From positions 125,575,721-125,639,720 of the forward strand of contig OY726559.1 in the NCBI GenBank assembly GCA_963383645.1: a stretch of DNA of 64,000 nucleotides. Reading direction: 5' to 3'. The notes below the pieces were generated by a model that saw only the letters and a program-made list of their open reading frames with translations, searched no databases and was not told the DNA's origin. Below, in pieces: positions 53,670-62,625 of this stretch. Every line of letters begins with the position of its first letter. Position 1 is the stretch's first letter. The position numbers and the translations under genes were made by a program. The DNA is from Muscardinus avellanarius. Taxonomy: Eukaryota > Chordata > Mammalia > Rodentia > Gliridae.

Positions 53670-54110
53670 TTTTACTTGTAAACCAGCCCAAATTATTGTA
53701 TAAAATTCCTAGACAATTGACCTTTGTAATTATCATTTTTTAAAAGCTTAAAGTGGTTTTATTTTTTTTTTTAAAGCATCAGCTTCTGTTAGAATTTTCA
53801 AATTAATTTTGGATGTTAACGCGAGCTCGAGGCAGAGTAACCTAAACATGCAAAGGTCCCTGTTTTCTGTTTGGGGGTAACAAATTAATGAGCGACTTTT
53901 TGTTAACTATTTACTTGGAGATGCTGTTAGATCTAACTGGAACCTATTTTCCTTTTTCTTTCTTCCTTTTTTTAATTGCAAATGTTTATCTAAGGTAGCT
54001 TTTCCTGGTGGCTTGGCTGTTTGTTATGACAATCTGGTTCTTTCTACACTAATTGAGCATATCAAGATAAATCAATCATGCAAAGATGTTCCTCAGGACT
54101 GCTATAGGCT
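53670..54110. promoter_or_regulatory. Candidate distal enhancer
   Basis: Repeat-free block with CTAAGCTAATTTATTTTAC, CAAATTAATTTTGGATG, ACAAATTAATGAGCGAC, CACTAATTGAGCATATC and ATAAATCAATCATGC. About 36 kb downstream of FOXB1. Texture matches the other blocks; conservation untested. Confidence 0.4.
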
Positions 54111-55165
54111 TCTTGTCTCATTGTTCAGCTGGAAAAGCAGGAAGAATTTTTGATTTGGATAAACTTTAAAAGTACTATAGACTGAAAGAACTCATCTTCT
54201 GTCTATTCAAAAGCGTGCCAAGGATCTCAAAATTCCAACGATCAAGTATATTCTCAAGAGGTTTTTGACACATCAGCTCAGAAAAGGAAAGCTGAGATCT
54301 CTTTCACTCCACTGCCATATTTACCCATTTCTTTAACATTTCCCTGAGTGGATTTAGGTTGATTTAAGAAACTGTAAATAAATATTGATACATTATAACA
54401 GAAGCAATTACTCACATTCTAAGTAAACCACCAATTCTAATTTACTCACAATTCTGCAGTGGTGCCATTCCATGGAGAAAATTAGATTTTTACATATCAT
54501 AGCAAATCACAAAGCCAAAATGTCAACTTCATCGATCAGGCAATTACTTGTAGTGTTTATTTTGGGGGGAATTTTCTACATATATTTACTTAGAAAGCTG
54601 CACGGGTCCTCCGAAGTAAATAACAGCTATAATTCTTGCCAAAAAATCCACAGTTCTAGAGATCTGCTCATCAATTTTCAGTACCATTAATGAGGAAAGG
54701 CGCTGAGATAGTCATCCAGACTGCCTTTATGATACGAGTAACCTAAGGGGCAAATCAAGATTAAAGACAAGGGCAAGACAAATGGCTTGGGAGTCTTTCT
54801 CTCTCTCTTTTTTAATCAATCATTTGGAATTTGCACTCACCACTTGGAGTCCTCTTGGAGCACAAGAACCTTCAAGGAAGAGTGAGAACTGGTACTGAAG
54901 ACTCTCTCTTTAGGGGAGAATGGCCTCTTTGTGGGTGCAGAAGGAGCCTATGTTCTCCCACTGTTAGGAAGGTTTGCTTTGGGTTGGAAAATCTTTTGCA
55001 GTAGGCTTGGTCCTGGGCATTGTAGGGTGCTTAGGCACCCCGGAGCTCTTTTCCCAGTTGTGACAACCCAAATTATCTCCAAATATTGTCAGATATTTCC
55101 TTAATAGAAGGGTGAATTTCTTTCTTAAAAGTACATCTCCTTTTTAATGGCTTCACTATGTGTTG
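54111..55165. other. Intergenic, nothing recognised
   Basis: No repeat or gene recognised. The 72-codon frame at 54472-54690 has a hydrophobic stretch but no start context or family resemblance. Confidence 0.4.
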
Positions 55166-55167
55166 TG

Positions 55168-55207
<40 letters not shown>
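55166..55207 (+). repeat. (TG)n microsatellite at SINE tail
   Basis: About 20 TG units abutting the tail end of the next minus-strand SINE. Confidence 0.95.
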
Positions 55208-55210
<3 letters not shown>

Positions 55211-55404
55211 GTACTGGGATGGAACCCGGGGACATTCCACCTTTGACCTACACCCCCAGCCCTATTTTTTATTCTTTATTACGAAACAGGGTCTCACTGA
55301 GTTGCAAAGGGCCTCACTAAGTAGCTGCGTCTGTCTGTCAACTGTGATCCTCCTGTCTCAGCCTCCCAAATGCTGAGATAACAAGCTTACCACCATGCCT
55401 AGCT
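55208..55404 (-). mobile_element. B1-dID SINE
   Basis: GGTACTGGGATGGAACCCGG, ACGAAACAGGGTCTCACTGA, TTACCACCATGCCTAGC. Complete antisense dimer. Confidence 0.93.
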
Positions 55405-55439
55405 CACCATACCTTTTATTATTCAAATGACATCAAGGC

Positions 55440-55580
55440 AAGCCTGGCATGTGTCACAAGCTTGCAATCCCAGCATTTGGGAGGCTGAGACTGGAGGATT
55501 GTTGTTCGCAGACAGCTTCAGCTACCACTTAGTGAGGCCCTTTGCAACTCAGTGAGACCCTGTTTCAAAATAAAGAATAA
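55440..55580 (+). mobile_element. B1-half SINE, lacking the ID half
   Basis: GCCTGGCATGTGTCACAAGC, CAGTGAGACCCTGTTTC, AAAATAAAGAATAAG, then an abrupt switch to the YY1-headed sequence at 55585. The ID half that normally follows is absent, suggesting truncation by, or fusion to, the next element. Confidence 0.9.
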
Positions 55581-55584
55581 GAAG

Positions 55585-56250
55585 TTAAGATGGCGGTGGC
55601 CACGGTCGCACTGGCGATCGCGGCCCCCGATAAGGATAAGCTTCCCTCGGGGAAACCCTGGACACCAGATTTTGGTTTAATATTGGATTGGGACAACTTA
55701 AGGAGACACTTCCCGATAAGGATAAGCTTCCCTCGGGGAAACCCTGGACACCAGATTTTGGTTTAATATTGGATTGGGACAACTTAAGGAGACACTTCCA
55801 GCCGTGACTTTCCATCTAAAAAACAGGAGAGAGAGTGAATAACGGTGGAATCGAAAGCAAGATGACAAGGAGGTGCCAGCCACGCAAGAAAAGAGATTTT
55901 TGGAGTATCATCCCAAAAGGGATTGGAGAAAAAACCACTTCAGCCGCACATGCTGGGGACTCTTAACATCATATCTTGTAAGAAAAATGACCCAGGTGTG
56001 ATGGAGGGAGCTTTGTAGTGACGGGCGGAAAGCCCAGCCACGTGTCCTGGGAACTCAGCATGCCCAGTCGCCGCGCTCCTTTGCTGTGCCAGAGGCCATG
56101 GTGTGACCAGAACAGCAGATCTTGCTCTTCACGGTGGGGCTGTGGGCCTCTGCTCTTGGAAGGGAGATAAAATTCATTGCTGCTGAGTGCTCGATCTGAA
56201 ATCCCCTTCAAAATAAATGAATGAATGAATGAATGAATGAATAAATAAAT
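55585..56250 (+). mobile_element. Unidentified retroposon-like unit A (L1 5' UTR-like)
   Basis: Begins with AAGATGGCGG (YY1-type site, as at the 5' end of many L1s), is GC-rich at its start, contains a perfect 86-bp tandem duplication (55626-55797), and ends in an A-rich (GAAT)n tail (56208-56250). There is no ORF. Its last 200 bp are homologous to the end of unit B (GAACAGCAGATCTTGCT; CTTGGAAGGGAGATAAAATT). I cannot name the family. Confidence 0.55.
55626..55797 (+). repeat. Perfect 86-bp tandem duplication
   Basis: 55626-55711 and 55712-55797 appear identical. Each runs from CCCGATAAGGATAAGC to AAGGAGACACTT. The identity shows either recent duplication or gene-conversion-like homogenisation. 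Confidence 0.96.
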
Positions 56251-56254
56251 ATTG

Positions 56255-57012
56255 GAGAGGGGCCAAGATGGCGGCGGTAGCAGCCAGGACTCAGGAGCTG
56301 CAGACGGACTCTATCCAATTCACCTGGAACTATTGGGAGGAGAAATCCCTGCAAAGGGGAACTGCCCCTGCTGCACAGGCTTAGGAATTCTGGACATCAT
56401 GTCATGTGGGGAGGGAGCTCAGCAGAGAACCAGGCAGAGGGTGGCTGCGTGGTGGTGCTAATGGTGTGGCACTGCCAGTGGAATGGCAGTACGGCGGTGT
56501 GTCAGTGCGGTGGCCCCGGCGCTGGTGCCGGCGGCAGAGGTGGAGGCTATTATTTTGGAGAGGCAGACATCTGATTCAACCCAACTTGATCTCCTGAAGA
56601 AATTTCCCCAAAGGTAGAATTTGGAGGGGCAGACAGATCCAGCCCAGTCCAGCTTGAGCTTTCAAGGAAATCTCCCCAAAAGTAGACTGGCTGCTTCTGC
56701 CACACATGCTCGAGAAGTCTGGACAACATGCTAAGTGGCAAAAGGGTTTGGGGGGTATTAAAGGGAGCCCCCGCATAGCCGGGATGGGCCTACACGCTGC
56801 ATGTTCTGGGAGTCATCAGCCCTCATGGCCATCGCACTCTTCGGTGCAGAGTGAGAGACCAGGGTGCACGTGGAACAGCAGAGCCTGCTTTCCAAAGAGA
56901 AGCTATGGACCTCTGCCTTTGGAAGGGAAGACAAAATTTATTGCCACTAGGTATTTGAGGTCCCAGCTTTTGCAAAAGACATGCTCTGCTTTCTCATATT
57001 AAAAAAAAAAAT
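56255..57012 (+). mobile_element. Unidentified retroposon-like unit B (L1 5' UTR-like)
   Basis: Starts GGGGCCAAGATGGCGGCGG, passes a GC-rich GCGGTGTGTCAGTGCGGTGG region, then two diverged copies of a roughly 68-bp unit (56553 and 56619; both with GGCAGAC and TCCCCAAA), and ends CTCATATT plus A11. Its 3' 200 bp match unit A (GAACAGCAGAGCCTGCTT; TTTGGAAGGGAAGACAAAAT). No supported ORF. Confidence 0.55.
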
Positions 57013-57020
57013 GGAAGAAC

Positions 57021-57135
57021 GCCGGGTGTGGTGGCACATGCTTATAATCCCAGTGCTTGAGGAGGAGACAGGAGGATCGCACTGGTTCGAGGCCAGACTC
57101 GCTGGCTTAAGAGACCCTGTTTCCAAATAAATATA
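57021..57135 (+). mobile_element. B1-half SINE, lacking the ID half
   Basis: GCCGGGTGTGGTGGCACATG through GAGACCCTGTTTCCAAATAA. The ID half is missing. Confidence 0.9.
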
Positions 57136-57471
57136 GATATTAATAGTACATTAATAGCCTTAAATACAAAAGAAATCCGCTCTTCAGTGGGTGAGAAATG
57201 GCAGTTACGTAGTTAGATTTCCAAGGTTGCCAGCATAGAGAACCTTGGGCAAGAGCAGTTAAAAAACGTTAACAGAAGCCAAGACCAGGCTTCCTCCTGA
57301 ACAATAGAAAATAACTGAAAAGAAATCAAAGACTTATTCAGTCTCCCTTCGAGTAATACAGATTTCTTCCTCTCTGCTTAGATTGCTATCTTCCTCCTAC
57401 TTACAAGCATATTTTTCACCTAAGAAATGAAGGGTTAAAAAATAGACGCCAATCTACTTAAACATAGCATT
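57136..57471. other. Intergenic, nothing recognised
   Basis: No feature seen. Confidence 0.3.
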
Positions 57472-57558
57472 AAGGGCTAGGGGTAATGCTTGGTGGTAGA
57501 GCACCTGCCTGGCTGCATGAGGCCCTGTGATCAATCTCCAGCACTGAGAAAAATAAAA
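57472..57558 (+). mobile_element. ID SINE monomer
   Basis: GGGCTAGGGGTAATGCTTGG, GTAGAGCACCTGCCTGGCTG, GATCAATCTCCAGCACTG. Confidence 0.87.
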
Positions 57559-58921
57559 GTGCACTAAGCCTTTTTGTTTCTATTGACCTAGGAGGTGGGC
57601 CGAGTTGATAACATTTCATAATATATTTATAGTATATTTAACCTAATGAGATGAAAATCATTTTAGAGGGGAAAAGTGAATTTAACTGGATTTAATTTGG
57701 GATTCTCACATCCCCAGCCTCGAGGTCACAGTTTGTCCTTGCCCTTTTCTCACCCTTGATCCTCACTGGGCTCTTCCTGACAGCTCAGATGCCCGCAGGA
57801 GGCTTAGGGCAGCACTCTGGCAAGGTATGGGGGATGCCATGCTCCATGAATTGTTCCACGGAGAGGAGGAAAGCTGGGACAGGTCAGGTTCCCATCATCT
57901 CTAGAGTGCCTTACTGCCTGCTCGCCGTGCAGGCTGCTCCTGGGTGGCTTACCTGACGCACTGGGGAAGGGCAGAGTCCCTCCACCTGCTCTAGAGATTT
58001 TCATCCAGCCTCTGGCTTATTCTACCCCTCTTCCAAAGTCTCATTAGCAAAAAAGAGGAGAAAATTTTTTCTTCCAGACTTGATCTTCTACTCTAGCCAG
58101 ATGGTCGATAAGTAAACAACAGAATAAAGAGGAAATACATACTTGCTTTTGCTTAATAAAATACTGATATGTTGTTTATGCTGTTGTCACAGGAAATATC
58201 CAGATGCCAAGAGCAGACAGGTATTCACAGTATGGTGGGAAGCCTGGAAGAAGGGGCTTCCCCTTTGAGCCTCAGGTTTTCATTATACAGAAGACTGGGA
58301 AGTTCTGAAGGTTTAGGGAGCTCAGGAGAAATCAAGGACACTGAAGGCCTTAAACCCAAGCTAAAAAGAGTTCCATCCTGTTGGAATGACATTGGATTGA
58401 TTCTCTAAGGTGACTGCTTATAAGCGAAATTCAGAATGTGGAAGAGCTTAGCTTGAACATTATAGTACCCTACTCCTCTTGGGCAGATTTTTCTCGGAAG
58501 AAACTATGAGCCACCCTTTCACAAGTTTGCGCATGAGTTTTGTACGAAATATATCTATATGTTAAGGATTTAAATGTTTTCTTTTTCTAAAAAAACCTGT
58601 GCAAACAAATATTTTCTTTTGTCTGAGCTTCCATGAAAGATGAAGCCCAAGTCCGTTCCCAAGTGCTGTAATGCCATCATCTGGGGGCGGGGAAGGGGGA
58701 CCCAAGGCATGTGTTTTCTTCACATAATCTCTTTTTTGATATTTTTTCTTGCTTGTAACATGTTCAAAAGTCTTAGATCATTTTGGAAGAATCTAGGGCT
58801 AGAAATCCAATCTAAAGGACAGCAGGCAAATTAGTGCCCCCTTTAGGTTTCACTGATAGTGTGGAGATCCATCTAGGCAAGCCACCTGACATCATTCTGC
58901 GTGGCAAAGTCATGCCACTTT
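57559..58921. other. Intergenic, nothing firmly recognised
   Basis: No gene. 58200-58400 may be a decayed L2 fragment (GGAATGACATTGGATTGATT). Weak. Confidence 0.35.
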
Positions 58922-59402
58922 CTTAATCAGGGTTCTCAAGAGAAACAATCTGTAGATAAATGATAGACTGACAGATAGAGATCAATGATAAGATATTGGC
59001 TAATGGAATTGTGGAGGCTGAGAAGTCCCACAAGTGCCCCACTAAGAGCTGACACCCCAGGCAAGGTCCAAGGCCTGAGAGCTGGAGAGCCATGGCATGC
59101 CAGATGACAGGCTGAGCCTGAGGCCTTAGCGGCAGAGGACAAGAGAGCCATGTCCCAGCCGAGCACTGGGCAGAAAGAGGACGAAGCCAGCCTCCCTACC
59201 TTCCACCTTTTTGTTTGACAAAGGTTCGTTTGAATTGGATGAGGCCCATCCTTACTGGGGAGGGAATTCTGATATACTCAGGTCACTAGTTCGAATGTAG
59301 GTTTATGGCAGAATGTACTTCACACCCAGAAATAACGTTTAGCCAAACACCTGGGCACCCCATGACCCAGTCAAGTTAACACAGAAAATTAACTAGGGCA
59401 CT
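58922..59402 (-). mobile_element. ERVL-type (MLT2-like) solo LTR
   Basis: TTAATCAGGGTTCTCAAGAG, GAATTGTGGAGGCTGAGAAG, TGGATGAGGCCCATCCTTAC and GTTTAGCCAAACACCTGGGC match the complement of the common mammalian MLT2-like LTR. No retroviral genes adjacent. Subfamily uncertain. Confidence 0.65.
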
Positions 59403-59459
59403 GGAAACATTTACATGTGTATTCTGCTCTTCCCTTCTTTTCTCTGCTTCTTTTAATAG

Positions 59460-59800
59460 ATGCAGCATGTGCTATGTGTCTACAAAGCAGCTGGCATAGT
59501 GCTGCTGTCAGGGAACTGGAGCGAGAATCACGGGGTGGGGTGTTATCAGGTGGATCGGAAGCCTAGTTATGGACAGACAATAATCAAATACTCTCGCAAA
59601 GGAGAAGGTTGAAGCTAATGCACTCCGCAAATAAGAGTGATACGATTCAATCAGAGCACATAACGGGGGTTTTGTCATAGTGTGAACAGTCAGGGGAGGT
59701 GTCTCTGAGGCAGTGATGGCTGAGCTGGCTAAAGGGAGGAGTAGAAGTTTGCTAACCAGGAGGAAAGGTATATAGCATTTTCAGACCACAAAATATTCTA
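59460..59800 (+). mobile_element. L2-like fragment
   Basis: GGACAGACAATAATCAAATA, GGTGTCTCTGAGGCAGTGAT and GGAGTAGAAGTTTGCTAACC resemble the L2 3' region. Decayed. Confidence 0.5.
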
Positions 59801-60848
59801 TATGCGTTATTACACTTAACCCTGACTCATACTACAGCATGTTTATTTAGCTTCTAATTACATGTCACAGGAGCAGTGGCATTTGGATTTCCCTTTGAAA
59901 GGAATATTAGTGGCACCAAAGGTCAAGGTGTCTAGCAGAGAACCAGAGTAACAGTAATTAGTAAGTTCCAACATTTTGCTCTCTCTACAAACATCTTGGT
60001 GACACTATGTCTAACGTGACACACAATGTCACATAAATAGGAGAGGAAAACAGATTTCAGACATTCATTAGTTTCTCTTACTTCTTTAGGTACTTTAGGA
60101 CAATGTTCATTTACTTATTTATTCTCAGGATTGTTAAGGATTAGTGCTACAAGAATTCCTGCAACTTTTCCATCTTACACTTGGGGAAACCAAATCACAG
60201 CATCACTTTTAAAATATGCAACAATTTAGACTGATCACCAAGTCCTTTCTCCCAGCCTGTCCAAGTTAATGACTTTTTATTACATATACCACAGGTCAAA
60301 GTTCAAACATTACCCTAAATACATTTTTAGTGTCAAATTCTACAACATGATTGATTTAGTAGGCAAGTGTTACTTCTCTCCACTAAACCAGCAACGTAGA
60401 GGAACTGGAGCACGACACATTGGTGACATAGAATAAGGCCCAGTAACTAAGTGTTCATTTCCATGGCTCCTACACTGGGATAGTGCTTGCTGGGCAGATA
60501 GAGCCAAGCTCTTTTCTGACTACTCTTCCAAGAGAAAAGTATATGTGGAGGTAAAAGAAATCAGAGACAGATTGAACTTTTTGACTGCTAATAGAGGTCT
60601 CACAATGGCCTTTGGGGCTGACACTGGGCCCTAGGTTACGGCCTGTCCTCCTCTCAGCTCCTCCTCTGGGCACCTGCCTAACTGTACTTACCACTCTGAG
60701 ACTGAATCTCAATCAGGCCAAGTCAAGGAACAATCATTTGTATTTGAAGCAGACTTTTAATTTCTCTGAATTTTAAAAGTTATTCTTCTACGCCCGGGCC
60801 TCAAATAAATCCTATAAGAGGTAAAAAAACTAACATGCAAAAATAATC
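59801..60848. other. Intergenic, nothing recognised
   Basis: No supported gene or repeat. The minus-strand 80-codon frame at 60470-60712 has no recognised domain. Confidence 0.4.
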
Positions 60849-61028
60849 TAGCTGGGTACAGTGGTGCACACCTGTAATCCCAGCACTTGCAAAACTGAGA
60901 CAGGAGGATCACAGGTTCAGCAACTTAGCTTCAGCCTAGGGAGAACTTGTTTCAAACAAAAACAAAAAGGGCTAAGGGTATAGCTTGGAAGTATAGTGCC
61001 CCTGGGTTCAGTACCAAAAACAAAACAC
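60849..61028 (+). mobile_element. B1-dID SINE with deletion
   Basis: GCTGGGTACAGTGGTGCACA, GGGAGAACTTGTTTC, GGGCTAAGGGTATAGCTTGG, CAAAAACAAAAC tail. The left half is shortened. Confidence 0.87.
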
Positions 61029-61179
61029 AACAAAACGAAAAAACTGAGGATGGAAAGCTAGCTTTTCATCATGGGGGGCAGGGTATATAACCAGCTATGT
61101 GTGTTTTTGCAATAATGCCAGGACTGAAGGCAGTCCCTGCATACAGCCTAAGATCTGAAGATTATCAGCCTTGACTACC

Positions 61180-61375
61180 TAATAATTTTGTCTCAAAAAA
61201 TAAAAAAGGGTTGGGGATATAGCCCAGTGGGTTCAATCCTCAGTTCATAAAACAGAGACCCTGTTTCTAAATAAAATATAAAATAGGTATGGGAGTATAG
61301 CCCAGGGGTAGAAGGGTTCCATCTCTAGTACCACCAAAAATAAATAAATAAATAAATTTAAAAAATAAAAATAAA
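61180..61375 (+). mobile_element. Two SINE fragments in tandem
   Basis: 61207-61250 is an ID-half remnant (GGTTGGGGATATAGCCCAGT). 61251-61375 is a 5'-truncated dimer (AGACCCTGTTTCTAAATAAA, TATGGGAGTATAGCCCAGGG) with an A/T-rich tail. Confidence 0.82.
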
Positions 61376-61383
61376 AGAAAGAG

Positions 61384-61600
61384 TCTGGCCTGGTGGCACA
61401 GACCTATAGTTCCAGTACTTGGAAGGCTGAGACAGAAGGACCACAAGTTTGAGGCCAGACTCAGCAATTTAGTGAGACTCTCAGCAAGATATTGAGACCT
61501 GTTTCCAAATATAAAAAATAAAAAATTGGTCTGGATAAAATAAAAAATCGGCTGGAGGTAGAATGCCTCTGGGTTCAAGCCACAATACTACAAGAAAAAG
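61384..61600 (+). mobile_element. B1-dID SINE
   Basis: TCTGGCCTGGTGGCACAGAC, AGTGAGACTCTCAGCAAGAT, GGCTGGAGGTAGAATGCCTC. Its linker carries a short duplicated AAAATAAAAAAT segment. Confidence 0.87.
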
Positions 61601-61614
61601 GAAAGAAAAGTAAG

Positions 61615-62170
61615 AAAGAAACCAAATTATTATTAATACAGTAAACCATCAAACCACAAAGATGATTAAGATAAAAAGAAATAAATAGTTAAAAACAACT
61701 AGAAGAAAATCAACAAAACAGAGTCAAGTCCATACCATTTATTAGTAACTCTGAATGTAAATGGTTTCAGTTCTCCAGTTATAATATACAAACTGGCTGA
61801 ATGGAATAAAAAATAAGATTCCATAACATGCTCCCTACAAGAAATCCACTTCACCCATAAAGACACACATAGTCTGAAAGTAAAAAATGGAGGAGTAGCT
61901 ATGCTTATATTTGATAAAATAGACCTTAAAACAAAAACAAAAAGAGACAAAGATCATTGTGTAATGAATAAGAGATGAATTGATAAAAGGATATAATTAC
62001 ATAGAATATAGTTATATATTTTAATTCTAAATCTACATGAACCTAATGGAGGAACACCCTATTTTATAAAGGAAACACTTTCAGACCTTAAGGGAGAGAT
62101 AGGCTCCAATGCAATAATAGCGAAGGGTTTTAGTACTTCATTTTCATGAATGGATGGATCATCCAGACCA
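61615..62170 (+). pseudogene. L1 ORF2 endonuclease-region remnant
   Basis: Reads like L1 ORF2 N-terminal (endonuclease) DNA: CTCTGAATGTAAATGGTTTC, CTACAAGAAATCCACTTCAC, AAAGACACACATAGTCTGAA and TGATAAAATAGACCTTAAAA follow the usual order. Many stops and frameshifts; non-functional. Confidence 0.75.
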
Positions 62171-62625
62171 AAAAATAAAATAAAATGGAGACGATGACTT
62201 AGTAGGACCCTAGTGCTAGCTGGTCTCTAAATTGTCTCAGGACCTCTGGATTGAGCAGCATATCACATCCCAGACCACCTTCATGGGAAGTAGGGACTAA
62301 AGACAGAAAATCTCAAGAATATCTACAAGGATGTTTTTAAACAACGAGGTTGAAAAAGGAAAAAGAAGCAATAAATCTGCGAACAAGAGACCTGAGAACA
62401 ATAACCTGTGTCCCCAACTGACCAGTGGGAACTTTGATAACCCCCAAAATCTTATAACCCAGAGTGGGCACCGGCCACAGAATCGCACAGCCCTGTGGCA
62501 GCACTGGACAGAGAAGGTGACTAACTCCACCCCCCTCCCCAGCCCCACTGCACGCCTGGTGACAGAGGTGAGTGTGTGACCCACGTGGAAGTGAGTGCAG
62601 CCCCCACACCCTGGGAAACTGAGAA
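62171..62625. other. Unidentified 455-bp segment inside an L1
   Basis: Replaces about 1.3 kb of ORF2 expected between the endonuclease and reverse-transcriptase regions. Mixed GC with GGGCACCGGCCACAGAATCG and a C-rich CCACCCCCCTCCCCAGCCCC. It matches no family I recognise. Antiparallel open frames over it look non-coding. Confidence 0.5.

Noticed and set aside
54472..54690. 72-codon frame with a hydrophobic stretch, possible small membrane protein
   Set aside because: AT-rich intergenic DNA favours hydrophobic codons. No promoter, splice or homology evidence.
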